Part shown: piece by piece, positions 9,703-18,932 of the stretch
Numbering within the stretch: the stretch's first letter is position 1
Layout of the letters: each line of letters starts with the position of its first letter
NCBI RefSeq assembly: GCF_014656475.1
Contig: NZ_BNCM01000005.1
Span: 1-64,000, forward strand
Source of the DNA: Sinomonas cellulolyticus
GTDB taxonomy: Bacteria > Actinomycetota > Actinomycetes > Actinomycetales > Micrococcaceae
DNA: 64,000 bases
Direction: 5' to 3'
Translations under genes and position numbers: made by a program
The notes under the pieces: model-generated
The model's database searches: none
The model's input: only the letters and a program-made list of their open reading frames with translations
Told to the model about the DNA's origin: nothing

Positions 9703-10638
9703 TCAGCCGCCGGTGTGGGAACGTTCATCGGGCCCGGATCCGCCGCGGAGCTCGCGTGCGGCGTCCTTCTTCCGCTTCGTGACCTCCGGGTGGTGCCGGG
9801 ACAGGGCAATGACCCCCACGATAGCAACGATGGCGGCCACACCCATGGCAACGGCGAGCACGGCGGGCACGTCGGGACGCAGCTCACCGAGGATGGTGAT
9901 GCCGATCGCAATCCCGACGATCGGGTCGATCACTGTCAGGCCCGCGATCACAAGGTCGGGCGGTCCGGAGGAGTAGGCGTTCTGCACGAACCACGATCCC
10001 AGGCCGCCGGCGGCAACGATCGCCACGACGGAATACCACTGCACATTGAGAAGGAATTGTCCGTTGGGAGTGAGGAGGTCTCGGCCGATAATGCGCGTCA
10101 GGACGGCGACGAAGCCGAAGAGGACGCCGGCGCCCACGATGTAGACGAAGGCGCTGAGCCGGTGCCGGAAGGCGACGGCGAGTCCACCGAGCACGCCTAC
10201 GGCCAGGGCGAGGAGCAGCACGATGGTGAGCTCCTCGACCGGCCCGACGTGATGGTTCTCGACGGTCGCGTTGACGGCGAGGAGCACGAACAGCGCCGAC
10301 CCGGTGACGCATGCGCTGATGGCCACGACGGTGGGGCGGTTGATGGTGATTCCCTGGTCCCTGGAATTCACCACGGTGGTGATCACGAGGGCGATCGCTC
10401 CGATCGGCTGGATCACCGTCAGCGGTGCCGAGACCAGCGCGATCATGTTGCACAGCATGCCCGTGGCCAGCAGCGTCAGCCCGAGGATCCAGCGGGGATT
10501 CCGGAGCAGACGCAGGAAGCTGCGGGAGCTCAGCGCGAGACCGCCCATGTCCGCCTTGACGGCGCTGCCCTGGCGCTGCGCCCCGATCGCCAGGAAGAAC
10601 GCGCCGAGCACGGCGAGGACGACGGCGAACCACACCAT
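9703..10638 (-). CDS. DMT superfamily (EamA/NIPA-like) membrane transporter
   Basis: 311 aa with about ten hydrophobic helices in two related halves. It opens FAVVLAVLGAFFLAIGAQRQ and contains the DMT-type P-L-T-V-I-Q-P-I-G and D-P-I-V-G-I-A-I-G motifs at equivalent positions of each half. A charged C-terminal tail (VTKRKKDAARELRGG) lies inside. Its ATG overlaps the stop of the phosphatidyltransferase gene by one base, so the two are co-translated. Substrate unknown. Confidence 0.8.
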   Translation of the reverse strand: MVWFAVVLAVLGAFFLAIGAQRQGSAVKADMGGLALSSRSFLRLLRNPRWILGLTLLATGMLCNMIALVSAPLTVIQPIGAIALVITTVVNSRDQGITINRPTVVAISACVTGSALFVLLAVNATVENHHVGPVEELTIVLLLALAVGVLGGLAVAFRHRLSAFVYIVGAGVLFGFVAVLTRIIGRDLLTPNGQFLLNVQWYSVVAIVAAGGLGSWFVQNAYSSGPPDLVIAGLTVIDPIVGIAIGITILGELRPDVPAVLAVAMGVAAIVAIVGVIALSRHHPEVTKRKKDAARELRGGSGPDERSHTGG

Positions 10639-11288
10639 CAGCGGCCGCCTCCCCTGCCGATGTCCTCGCGCCTGCTCTCACGGACGGGCCTGCCCTTCGC
10701 CACGATGGCGCGGAAGTAGTTGGCCGCTGCGATCCAGTGGCCGATCAGCCCGAGTATGAGGAAGGCCCAGGCGATCGCCGCGTAGACCGGTGCCGCTGGG
10801 ATCGCGAGCTTGGAGACGACCAGAAGCGGTGTTCCCACCAGCAGCAGGGCCGTCCGGACCTTCCCGATCTTTGAAACCGGCAGGTCCGGATGGTTCCGGA
10901 AGTAGAACAGCGACGCGGTGCCGAGCACGAGGTCCGGGACGAGGAGCGCCGCGAGGTACCACCACTGCACGACCCCGGCCAGCACGAGCGTGAGGGCCAC
11001 CGCGAGAAGCGCGAGCCTGTCGGCTGCGGGGTCGAGGACTTTCCCGAGCGCGGAGACCTGGCCGAGGCGCCGCGCCACGTAGCCGTCCACCCAGTCGGTA
11101 CCGCCGAGCACCACCAGGACCACCACGCCCCAGCCGTACTCACGCTGTGCCAGCACGAGCCACATGAACAGGGGGACGCCGAGGAACCTCAGGACGGTGA
11201 TCGCGTTCGGCAGGGTGACCACGGCACTCGTCTCGGCGTATTCCTGTCCCGCCCTCGCACCCGCGTTGAAGAACCTCATGGTCGGCAC
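10638..11288 (-). CDS. CDP-alcohol phosphatidyltransferase family protein
   Basis: 216 aa integral membrane enzyme. The full CDP-alcohol signature D-x2-D-G-x2-A-R-x8-G-x3-D-x3-D is present (DWVDGYVARRLG then GKVLDPAADR near residues 65-92). The family joins a CDP-lipid to glycerol phosphate, inositol or another alcohol; the product here is not determined. Start is either GTG 11288 or ATG 11279; neither has a strong ribosome site. It is upstream partner of the DMT transporter (1-nt overlap). Confidence 0.88.
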   Translation of the reverse strand: MPTMRFFNAGARAGQEYAETSAVVTLPNAITVLRFLGVPLFMWLVLAQREYGWGVVVLVVLGGTDWVDGYVARRLGQVSALGKVLDPAADRLALLAVALTLVLAGVVQWWYLAALLVPDLVLGTASLFYFRNHPDLPVSKIGKVRTALLLVGTPLLVVSKLAIPAAPVYAAIAWAFLILGLIGHWIAAANYFRAIVAKGRPVRESRREDIGRGGGR

Positions 11289-11368
11289 GGCCCTGCGCTG
11301 CGGCGCGGACGCGCCGCCTGTCCCCCGACGGCCGCCGCTCCCCTATGCACGCTTGGGCTCCGGGAAGC

Positions 11369-12352
11369 TCAGCTCTTGACCAGTTTGCGCAGGAACACGA
11401 CGAATGCCGTAGCCGAGACTGAGAAGACTGCCAGCGGGGCCCAGCGCTCCTTGAGCAGTTCCGTCGGGTCGACGCCGCTGCTCCGCGTCGCGCCAGTGCT
11501 GCCGGTCGAGACGATGCTTCCGGACACGACGGTGCCCCCGGATGCCGCGGGGCGGGCCGGCACAACTGTGCCGGCCGGAACGACCTCACCCGCCGGAACG
11601 ACGGCGCCCGAGGCCGTGCCGGTGCCGCTGGTCCTGCCGAACGGGAGGCGGCCCTTCGTGCTGGTGAGGCTGGCCTTGACGTCGTCGGCCAGGTAGCCCG
11701 CCTGCCGCTTGACGTCCATCTCTGCGACGAGGTCCTCGCGGACGTCGAGGAGATGCTCACGGCGCTTGTCAAGGCGCTCGCGGAGTTCCGCCTCGCTCGG
11801 CGGCGGGAGCGAGACCTTGCCGTGGGCCCGGTCCTGGGCTTCCTTCTCGAGCCGCGCCCTCGCCTTCTCTGCTTCCTTGGTCGCCTGAGCGCGCTTGTAC
11901 TGGATGGTGGACGGGTCGAGGAGGCGCGGATCGAAGTCCCGGCCCTGGGTGATCACCCCGATGTCGTACCGGACGCCGCGGATGGCGTCGGCCGGGATGA
12001 GGGGCATCGCCTTCTTGACCCAGCTCAGGCCGACCAGGGCAGCAATGGCGAGGATCACGAGGAAGGCCGCACCGACGATCAGCGCAGCAAGCCACCCGGG
12101 CATGACGGTCGCGAGGCCGAGGATCGCAGCGACCACGAGAGCGATCACCAAGAGGCCGAGGAAGACGAGGGCGACAGCGAACAGGCCGGCACCGATGCCG
12201 GCCTTGACCCCCCGGTTCTTGAGTTCGATCTTGGCCAGTGCGAGCTCGTCGTTCAGCTGCCGCGGCGCGAGCCGGGCGGCCTGGCCTACGAGGTCCGGCA
12301 GAGCGGCCAGCTTGGGCCGGCGCTCCGTCGGCATGCTGTGGCGTCCACTCAT
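11369..12352 (-). CDS. Phage holin family (holin-X superfamily III) membrane protein with DUF3618-like region
   Basis: 327 aa from the ATG at 12352 (AAAGGA 9 nt upstream; the open frame extends 21 codons further without a ribosome site). N-terminal LVGQAARLAPRQLNDELALAKIELKNRGVKAGIGAG followed by two adjacent hydrophobic helices is the actinobacterial 'holin-X' domain, found in chromosomes of non-lysogens. The middle (SEAELRERLDKRREHLL) resembles DUF3618. Then comes a linker with VVPAGEVVPAGTVVPA repeats and a final hydrophobic helix FSVSATAFVVFLRKLVK. The name is historical; a lytic role is unlikely. Real function unknown. Confidence 0.75.
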   Translation of the reverse strand: MSGRHSMPTERRPKLAALPDLVGQAARLAPRQLNDELALAKIELKNRGVKAGIGAGLFAVALVFLGLLVIALVVAAILGLATVMPGWLAALIVGAAFLVILAIAALVGLSWVKKAMPLIPADAIRGVRYDIGVITQGRDFDPRLLDPSTIQYKRAQATKEAEKARARLEKEAQDRAHGKVSLPPPSEAELRERLDKRREHLLDVREDLVAEMDVKRQAGYLADDVKASLTSTKGRLPFGRTSGTGTASGAVVPAGEVVPAGTVVPARPAASGGTVVSGSIVSTGSTGATRSSGVDPTELLKERWAPLAVFSVSATAFVVFLRKLVKS

Positions 12353-12415
12353 GTCGTCGTGTCCTTTCCTGTCGGTCCGGAACGCGCCAGGCGCAATCCG
12401 TGACCAAACTACCAC

Positions 12416-12559
12416 CCAGCCCCGCCGGGGGGCCCGGTGCCGCGCAGGCCTGTCGCGGCGGGTTGCCAGTGGACGGTGCGGCGGGCGGCGGCGGCGGGCG
12501 GCGGCGGCAACCTGCCGGAGGCCATGGAGTGCCTTCGACAGGACGTGGCGGGGAACCCG
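12416..12559. other. Intergenic low-complexity GGC-rich stretch
   Basis: 144 nt between the holin-X gene promoter side and the next gene's stop. It contains a GGC-trinucleotide-rich run around 12478-12510. No gene, RNA or clear terminator is seen. Confidence 0.4.
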
Positions 12560-13000
12560 TCAGGACGTCGTGTGGCGCCCCGTGTCGAGCGCGCCGAAGG
12601 TGGCTTCGACCTGGAGGAATTCCTCGGCGGCGCCGACCGCTGCCGTGAAGGCATCCGCGTCCGTCGTTGATCCACGGGGTCCCCGGGGCAGCCACTCGTG
12701 TCGCTCGGTGCGGACCGACTGGAAGCCGTGGCGTGGCGGCGCGTAGTAGATGGCGAAGCGCTGCACCGGCCAGCCGCCAGGGGTCTCTGGCGCCACAAGC
12801 AGGGCGGAGCGGAGGGAGAAGTTCACCCACTGGGCGATCGGCCGCCGGTGATCGCGGACCAGCATGCCGTCGTTGAAGGTGTTCGCCGAACCCTCCCCGT
12901 ACACCTCTTCGTAGCGGGCACGCCAGATGGTCAGGAGCGGACCCTCGTAGCGCGTCCACCCGGCGGGGAGGCCTTCAGATGCGGCCGATGCCTCGGGCAT
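12560..13000 (-). CDS. Hypothetical protein
   Basis: 146 aa, soluble, not recognised. Visible features: GWTRYEGPLLTIWRARYEEVYGEGS, an aromatic-rich middle (AIYYAPPRHGFQSVRTERHEW) and an acidic C-terminal helix. Coding is supported by uninterrupted frame, strong third-position GC and an isolated position between the tRNA-Asn genes and the holin-X gene. No operon partner. Function not inferred. Confidence 0.6.
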   Translation of the reverse strand: MPEASAASEGLPAGWTRYEGPLLTIWRARYEEVYGEGSANTFNDGMLVRDHRRPIAQWVNFSLRSALLVAPETPGGWPVQRFAIYYAPPRHGFQSVRTERHEWLPRGPRGSTTDADAFTAAVGAAEEFLQVEATFGALDTGRHTTS

Positions 13001-13019
13001 AGGTTCATGATATGACGAG

Positions 13020-13092
13020 CTCCCCCGACTGGACTCGAACCAGTAACCCTTCGATTAACAGTCGAATGCTCTGCCAATTGAGCTACGGGGGA
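13020..13092 (-). tRNA. tRNA-Asn (GUU), copy 1
   Basis: 73-nt cloverleaf on the minus strand: acceptor TCCCCCG/CGGGGGA, D arm TAGCTCAATTGGCAGAGCA, anticodon loop CTGTTAA (GTT), T arm ACTGGTTCGAGTCCAGT, discriminator G. CCA is not encoded. Identical to copy 2, which is upstream in the transcript. Confidence 0.95.
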
Positions 13093-13105
13093 CCGGCTGC
13101 AGTGG

Positions 13106-13178
13106 CTCCCCCGACTGGACTCGAACCAGTAACCCTTCGATTAACAGTCGAATGCTCTGCCAATTGAGCTACGGGGGA
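13106..13178 (-). tRNA. tRNA-Asn (GUU), copy 2
   Basis: Same 73-nt sequence as the copy at 13020-13092, 13 nt apart; the pair is a recent tandem duplication or is kept identical by gene conversion. Both read AAC/AAU. Confidence 0.95.
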
Positions 13179-13227
13179 TTGCAGCGGGTTCTACCCTAGC
13201 AGGGCCCGGGCTTGAGGAGAAATCGCC

Positions 13228-15144
13228 TCATTCACCTGAGCGGAGGGCGCGCCGGCGCAGTTCGAGCTCCATGAGGCCGCGGTTGAGACGCTGGAACTCC
13301 TCGGGCGCGTCCGAGGGATCGAGGCGCTGCAGCTGGCCCATCATCTCCGCCTTCTGCGCCGTGATCTGCAGCTCGGCAAGGCCCGCGAGGATGTCCCGGC
13401 AGTACCTCTCGAGGGACTCCTCCGTGGTCGCCGGCAGGGGGGTCACGGCGAGCTCGGCCAGCATCGGCCGGAGTGGCTCGGCAAGCTCGTGCCGGATGCG
13501 CTCGATCCAGGCGGCGACGCTCTCCTCCTCCGCCGGCCGACCCGCGGCGACGAGTGCTGCATGGAGCGCCGCGTGCGCAGGTGCTGCGAAGCGCGCCGAG
13601 GCGAACTCGGCCCATGCCGCGCCCACCAGCATCTGCGGCTGCTGCAGGGCCACCTCGAGCGCCTGACGCTCCATGACGGCCACCGGGTCCCGCGGATCCG
13701 GATGCCACGCAGGGGGTGCAACAGCCGCGGGGGGTGGAGCGCCGCCGTCGCGCGCGGCCGCTCCCTGCCGCTGCGGAGCCTGCGGGTGGGACGCCCTCTC
13801 CGGGCCGGACGACGGCGCCGGCCTCCTTCCCGCCGAGGCGACCGCACGTGAGACGTCCTCGAGCGGGACGCCGAGCCACTTCGCGAGCTCGCGGGTGTAG
13901 GCAGGCCGGATGGCGTGGTCCCGGATCTGGGCCACCACCGGCGCCGCCTCGCGCAGCGCGGCGACGCGCCCCTCGATCGACTCGAGGTTGTGCTTGCGCA
14001 GCGTGGCCTGGATGGCGAATTCGAAGAGCGGCCGCCTCGTTCCGATGAGCGAGCGCACGGCCTCGTCGCCACGGTGCTGGCGCAGTTCGCACGGGTCCAT
14101 GCCGTTGGGCTCCACGGCGACGTAGGTCTGGGCGACGAAGCGCTGGTCCTCCTCGAAGGCCCTCAGGGCAGCCTTCTGGCCCGCGGCGTCGCCGTCGAAG
14201 GTGAACACGACCTCTCCCCCGGTACCGTCGTCGGAGAGGAGGCGCCGGGCGATCTTGATGTGCTCGGCACCGAACGCCGTGCCGCACGAGGCGACGGCGG
14301 TATCCACGCCGGCGAGGTGGCAGGCCATCACGTCGGTGTAGCCCTCGACCACGACCAGCTGCCGCTTCTTGGCGATGTTGCGCTTGGCCATGTCGATCCC
14401 GTAGAGGACTTGGGACTTCTTGTAGAGCGCCGTCTCGGGCGTGTTGAGGTACTTGGGTCCCTGGTCGTCCTCGAAGAGGCGGCGCGCCCCGAAGCCGATC
14501 ACGTCCCCCGTGATGTCCCGGATCGGCCAGATGAGCCGGCCCCGGAAGCGGTCATAGAGGCCTCGGTTCCCCTCGGAGAACATGCCGGTGAGCTTGAGCT
14601 CCTCGTCGCGGAACGACTTGCCCCGCAGGTGCTTGAGAAGGGAATCCCAGCCCGGGGGGGCGAATCCGACGCCGAACTGCTCCGCGACGCTGCGCTCGAA
14701 GCCGCGGTCGAAGAGGAACTGCCGGGCCGCCGCGGCAGCAGGGGTGAGGAGCTGGGACTGGAAGTACTCGGCGGCGATCTTGTGGGCATCGAGGAGTCGT
14801 TGGCGCCGTCCGACTTCTTCGCGCCGAGGCCCCGCGCCGTCCTCGTAGCGGAGCTCGTAGCCGATACGCGCTGCGAGCTTCTCGACCGTCTCGGCGAACG
14901 CCGTGTGGTCCATCTTCATGACGAAGCTGATGACGTCGCCGCTCTCCCCGCAGCCGAAACAGTGGTACGTGCCGACCTGCGGGCGGACGTGGAACGAGGG
15001 CGAGCGCTCGTCGTGGAACGGGCACAGTCCCTTCCAGGAGCCGATCCCCGCGCTCTTGAGGGTCACGTAGCCCTCGACGACCTCCCGGATGTCCGTGCGG
15101 GCGCGGACTTCCGCGATGTCCTCAGGTTTGATCAGGCCGGCCAC
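13228..15144 (-). CDS. dnaG: DNA primase
   Basis: 638 aa, normal DnaG length. N-terminal CHC2 zinc finger (CPFHDERSPSFHV then YHCFGCGESGDV), RNA polymerase domain with GYELRYEDG, FRGRLIWPIRD and GFGARRLFEDDQGPKYLNTPE, and the Toprim core VVVEGYTDVMACHLAGV and FTFDGDAAGQKAA, which bind metal for RNA primer synthesis. C-terminal ~180 residues (after an Ala/Pro linker) form the DnaB-interacting domain. Probable GTG start at 15144 without a strong ribosome site. 42 nt downstream of dgt, likely same transcript. Confidence 0.97.
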   Translation of the reverse strand: MAGLIKPEDIAEVRARTDIREVVEGYVTLKSAGIGSWKGLCPFHDERSPSFHVRPQVGTYHCFGCGESGDVISFVMKMDHTAFAETVEKLAARIGYELRYEDGAGPRREEVGRRQRLLDAHKIAAEYFQSQLLTPAAAAARQFLFDRGFERSVAEQFGVGFAPPGWDSLLKHLRGKSFRDEELKLTGMFSEGNRGLYDRFRGRLIWPIRDITGDVIGFGARRLFEDDQGPKYLNTPETALYKKSQVLYGIDMAKRNIAKKRQLVVVEGYTDVMACHLAGVDTAVASCGTAFGAEHIKIARRLLSDDGTGGEVVFTFDGDAAGQKAALRAFEEDQRFVAQTYVAVEPNGMDPCELRQHRGDEAVRSLIGTRRPLFEFAIQATLRKHNLESIEGRVAALREAAPVVAQIRDHAIRPAYTRELAKWLGVPLEDVSRAVASAGRRPAPSSGPERASHPQAPQRQGAAARDGGAPPPAAVAPPAWHPDPRDPVAVMERQALEVALQQPQMLVGAAWAEFASARFAAPAHAALHAALVAAGRPAEEESVAAWIERIRHELAEPLRPMLAELAVTPLPATTEESLERYCRDILAGLAELQITAQKAEMMGQLQRLDPSDAPEEFQRLNRGLMELELRRRALRSGE

Positions 15145-15186
15145 GTCATCACCATAGTCCGGCCGGAGCCTGGGGCGGCATCGGGT

Positions 15187-16479
15187 TCACCAGAGGCTGG
15201 GCAGGCTGCCCACAAGCCGCTCGTACCATGCGAGGGCCGAGGCGTCGGTGAGCGAGGCGACCTGGTCCACCACCACACGGAGCCGGCCGGCGTCGTCCTC
15301 CGCGGCCCGCCAGTCGGCGGCGAACATCGGTTCGAGGTGCCGGTCTCCGGACGCGCTGAGCGCGGTGACCAGGGCGTGGAGCACCTCGCGCTGGCGCTCA
15401 TAGATGGGCTGCCGATGGTCGGTGGTCATGACGAACGTCGTGGCGAGGCCCTTCATCACGGCGATCTCCATGACGGTCTCCTCGGGCACCATCACCTCTC
15501 CCGCGTAGCGTGTCAATGGCGCAGAGCCGTAGGCAGCGCGGGTGAGGGCGAGCGCGCTGTCGCAGAACCGGCCGATGAGCTGGCTCGTCATGTTCTTCAG
15601 CGCCGCCATCGCCGGGCGGGACCCGTCGGCCTCGCGCACCCAGACCGGGGTCGCCTCGAGGCGGGCCAAGGCGGCGTCGATCTCCGCGGGATCGCTGTGC
15701 GGGAGGTACCACTGCTGGGTGTAGCCCACGACTCGCGCGCGGTGGTCGGGGTTCTCCATCCAGCGCAGCTGGAACTTGCCCGCGACGATCGCGTCCTCCA
15801 CGTCGTGGACGGAATAGGCGATGTCGTCGGAGAGGTCCATGACCTGGGCCTCGATGCAGGACCGGCCGGCAGGTGCGCCTTGGCGGATCCAGGAGAAGAT
15901 GGCGAGGTCGTCCTCGTAGGCTCCGAACTTGCTGGTGCGGTGCCCGTGGATGAGTGGCGCGTCGACGGCGGTCCAAGGGTACTTGCAGGCCGCGTCCAGG
16001 CTCGCCCGCGTGAGGTTGAGGCCTGCGGGGCGCCCCTCGGCGTCGAGGACCTTCGGCTCGAGACGGGTCAGCAGCCGGAGCGTCTGGGCGTTGCCCTCGA
16101 AGCCGCCGATGGCGTGCGTGATGTCGTTGAGGGCGCTCTCGCCGTTGTGCCCGAAGGGCGGGTGGCCGAGGTCGTGGCTCAGGCAGGCGGCATCGACGAG
16201 GTCCGGGTCGCAGCCCAGGACACGGCCGAGTTCCCGGCCCACCTGGGCCACTTCGAGCGAATGGGTCAGGCGCGTGCGCACGAAGTCGTCGGTGTCCGGC
16301 GCGACCACTTGGGTCTTGGCTCCCAGCCGCCGCAGCGCGGACGAGTGCAGCACGCGCGCCCGGTCGCGTTCGAAGTCGCTCCTGTAGGACTTCTTCGCCG
16401 GTTCTTCGACCCATCGGCTCGAGTCCTCGGGTGTGTACCCGCGCGTGCCCTCGGCGACCGCCTCAGCCACCTGACACAT
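15187..16479 (-). CDS. dgt: Deoxyguanosinetriphosphate triphosphohydrolase-like protein
   Basis: 430 aa HD-domain hydrolase that removes triphosphate from dNTPs. The metal site is complete: RLTHSLEVAQVGREL (H), ACLSHDLGHPPFGHNGE (HD plus H), and DLSDDIAYSVHDVEDA (D). Start at ATG 16479; the open frame continues upstream but that part is a shadow of dus. A GTG three codons later is an alternative. It overlaps dus by 17 nt and is followed by dnaG; the dus-dgt-dnaG order is a common actinobacterial cluster. Confidence 0.93.
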   Translation of the reverse strand: MCQVAEAVAEGTRGYTPEDSSRWVEEPAKKSYRSDFERDRARVLHSSALRRLGAKTQVVAPDTDDFVRTRLTHSLEVAQVGRELGRVLGCDPDLVDAACLSHDLGHPPFGHNGESALNDITHAIGGFEGNAQTLRLLTRLEPKVLDAEGRPAGLNLTRASLDAACKYPWTAVDAPLIHGHRTSKFGAYEDDLAIFSWIRQGAPAGRSCIEAQVMDLSDDIAYSVHDVEDAIVAGKFQLRWMENPDHRARVVGYTQQWYLPHSDPAEIDAALARLEATPVWVREADGSRPAMAALKNMTSQLIGRFCDSALALTRAAYGSAPLTRYAGEVMVPEETVMEIAVMKGLATTFVMTTDHRQPIYERQREVLHALVTALSASGDRHLEPMFAADWRAAEDDAGRLRVVVDQVASLTDASALAWYERLVGSLPSLW

Positions 16480-17674
16480 CCAGCTCGGCGCCGGCGATAT
16501 CCTCGGCCTGCGTGCGGTCCATCGTGCGGCTCTCGAGCCAGCGGTGAGGCAGCGCCGGCCGTTTGGGCGACCCGGCCCGTCCCCGCGGACCCTCGGCGCC
16601 AGCCCCGGGGTATGGCGCGTCCGGATCCAGCGTGTCGAGGAGCCCGCGCAGCTGGTCGAGCGTGTCCACCTGCGCCAGGCTTGCGCGCAGTTCTCCCCCC
16701 ACGGCGTACCCCTTGAAGTACCACGCCACATGCTTGCGGATGTCCCGGAGGGCCTTGGGCTCTTCCTCGAAGTACTCGACGAGCAGCTGCGCGTGGCGGT
16801 AGAAGGCCTCGCCGACTTCCTTCAGATCTGGACGGATGCGGTCCGGGCGGCCCTCGAATGCGGCCTGAAGGTCGCCGAAGAGCCACGGACGCCCCTGGCA
16901 GCCGCGGCCGACGACGACGCCGTCCACGCCTGTCTCGCGCACCATCCGGACGGCGTCCTCGGCACTCCAGATGTCGCCATTGCCGAGGACCGGGATGTCC
17001 GGGAGCGCCTCGCGGAGGCGGGCAATCGCGCTCCAGTCGGCGGTGCCCGAGTAGAACTGCGCCGCGGTGCGCCCGTGGAGTGCGACGGCGGCGACGCCGG
17101 CATCCCGGGCAATTCGGCCGGCCTCGAGATACGTGAGGTGGTCCTCGTCGATCCCCTTGCGCATCTTGATGGTCAAGGGAACCGCGCCGCGGTCCGCCTC
17201 GCGGACGGCCGTCTGGACGATCTGGGTGAAGAGGTCCGTCTTCCACGGCAGGGCGGAGCCGCCGCCGCGCTTGGTGACCTTGGGAACCGGGCACCCGAAG
17301 TTAAGGTCGATGTGGTCAGCCAGATCCTCCTCGACGAGCATCCGCACCGCCTGGCCCACCGTGACAGGGTCGACCCCGTAGAGCTGGACAGAACGCACCG
17401 CCTCGTCGTCATCGTGCTTGATGATCCGAAGCGAACCGGGGTGGCGCTCGACGAGGGCACGGGTGGTCACCATCTCGGCCACGTACAGGCCACCCCCGAA
17501 CTCACGGCACAGCCGTCGGAAGGCCGTGTTGGTGATGCCCGCCATGGGGGCGAGCACCACCGGCGTGTCGATGGTGAGGCGACCCAGCTTCAGCGGAGGC
17601 AGTTCGAGCCGGACAGGTGCCTCGGCGTGCGCCGGGGTCTGTCCGGCAGGGACGGTGGTAGGCACAGCAGTCAC
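16463..17674 (-). CDS. dusB: tRNA-dihydrouridine synthase (DusB type)
   Basis: 403 aa FMN enzyme that reduces uridine in the tRNA D loop. TIM-barrel signature: VVLAPMAGITNTAFRRLC (FMN), LNFGCPVPKVTKRGGGSAL with the catalytic Cys, IKMRKG, ALHGRTAAQFYSG, GNGDIWS and GVVVGRGCQGRPWLF for the phosphate site. The C-terminal RNA-binding helical domain (HVAWYFKG) is present. GTG start at 17674; a CACAAT hexamer sits 6 nt before it, so the message may be leaderless. Confidence 0.93.
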   Translation of the reverse strand: MTAVPTTVPAGQTPAHAEAPVRLELPPLKLGRLTIDTPVVLAPMAGITNTAFRRLCREFGGGLYVAEMVTTRALVERHPGSLRIIKHDDDEAVRSVQLYGVDPVTVGQAVRMLVEEDLADHIDLNFGCPVPKVTKRGGGSALPWKTDLFTQIVQTAVREADRGAVPLTIKMRKGIDEDHLTYLEAGRIARDAGVAAVALHGRTAAQFYSGTADWSAIARLREALPDIPVLGNGDIWSAEDAVRMVRETGVDGVVVGRGCQGRPWLFGDLQAAFEGRPDRIRPDLKEVGEAFYRHAQLLVEYFEEEPKALRDIRKHVAWYFKGYAVGGELRASLAQVDTLDQLRGLLDTLDPDAPYPGAGAEGPRGRAGSPKRPALPHRWLESRTMDRTQAEDIAGAELDVSGG

Positions 17675-17732
17675 CCGTCCATTGTGTCAAAGGAGCGCAA
17701 ATCGGGGCTCTGCCCACTCCGGGAACACGCCT

Positions 17733-18785
17733 TCACGCAACCTCCTGCGCCGCGCTCTCCGGCCCCGCGACGGCCTCCATGACGCTCCGCGGGAGGGTCA
17801 GGGCCACCTTGCCGTCCTGATATGAGGTTGCCGCCTGTACCGGTTCGCCCGGACGCCACCAGTACACGTGGGGGCTCAGGGGCGCTACCTCGTCCTTGGC
17901 CAGGATCGAGGTGATCTCGAGCATCGACCTGATTCCCGCCACGCTCATCGTCTCCTCGCTCATGCTGAGGGTGATCATCCGCAGGGCTGGCACAGAGAAG
18001 AACATTCCCAGGGGGCCCGGCTCGATCTCGAGTCGCTCCATGAGCCGCTCCGGATAGGCGAGCCACGATGCTTGGCGCGGATGTTCGGACTCGAGCAGAA
18101 GGATGGCGTGGCCGTTCCTCACGAACGCCTCTCCCCCCGTGCCGATTCCTCCCTCGAATAGGTTGGATTCCGCGGCCGACCAGGCAGACTCGAGGCCGCC
18201 GGCCTTGGCAAGGTGTGTGTCCGAGAGGTAGATGGACGTCTCCTCGCGGCGGATTGCCATGATCAGCGGCAGTCCGCCCACATCCCGGGCATAGGTGTAG
18301 TCCTCTGCGAGCTGGTCCGCGGGCATGCGGTCCGGTGCGATGAAGCGTGGGAAGAGCCGCTCACGCAGTGCCGGTCCGGCATAGCCGAGGCTGCCCGGAC
18401 GTCCGGCGCCCTGCATCGCGGCGCCGAGCAGCTGCCCTACGATCGCCTCGGTCATCGGCTCCCAGGCCGCCTCGGGGATCCGGAGCGCCTCTCGGGCGAT
18501 GGTCGCGAAGCCGATCTGCGCGCCTGCCCCCGTGAAGGGCCCGCCCCTCACCACGACGTGCGTGCCCCGGTCGCGCGCGCGGAACCCCAGACCCTGCACC
18601 GCAGCCGCGACGTAGCCTCGGAGGCTGTCTGCCTGGCGCACAGTGAACCCCGGCAGGTGAGGGTCCGGAGCCTCGGCAGCGGCGTCCGCCGCGGGGCCGG
18701 CAGGAGACGAAGCCTCGCTCTCCCCTGACCCCTCGTCTCCCCGTGCACGGAGTCCTGCGAGTCGATTCCGTTGTGCCTTGCCCAT
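17733..18785 (-). CDS. Hypothetical protein, 350 aa
   Basis: Not recognised. The ATG at 18785 is chosen because MGKAQRNRLAGLRARG is a basic actinobacterial-type N-terminus followed by an acidic/Ala-rich linker; the open frame upstream is a shadow. The folded part (residues ~45-340) has QADSLRGYVAAAVQGLGFRARDRG, WEPMTEAIVGQLLGAAMQ, LAEDYTYARDVGGLPLIMAI and FSVPALRMITLSMSEETMSVA. It reads like a soluble alpha/beta protein with no membrane span, no obvious catalytic motif and no Cys. Separate from dus (58 nt) and divergent from the acyltransferase gene. Confidence 0.7.
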   Translation of the reverse strand: MGKAQRNRLAGLRARGDEGSGESEASSPAGPAADAAAEAPDPHLPGFTVRQADSLRGYVAAAVQGLGFRARDRGTHVVVRGGPFTGAGAQIGFATIAREALRIPEAAWEPMTEAIVGQLLGAAMQGAGRPGSLGYAGPALRERLFPRFIAPDRMPADQLAEDYTYARDVGGLPLIMAIRREETSIYLSDTHLAKAGGLESAWSAAESNLFEGGIGTGGEAFVRNGHAILLLESEHPRQASWLAYPERLMERLEIEPGPLGMFFSVPALRMITLSMSEETMSVAGIRSMLEITSILAKDEVAPLSPHVYWWRPGEPVQAATSYQDGKVALTLPRSVMEAVAGPESAAQEVA

Positions 18786-18932
18786 TCCGTTCCCCGTTCT
18801 CGTGCCGGTGCTGTCCGATCCCGACGCTACGGAGGACGCGGGCGGCACGGCACCCGCCCGACGCGCTATGTGGACAACCAACCCTTCAGCGGCTGAGCCC
18901 TGCCACACCTGGCCGCAGGTACTGTGGGCACC

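Noticed and set aside
11369..12352. Prophage holin
   Set aside because: The holin-X domain occurs in chromosomes without phage; no other phage genes nearby.
13915..16716. Plus-strand ORF of 933 aa opposite dnaG and dgt
   Set aside because: Antisense to two essential-type genes; no recognisable domain.
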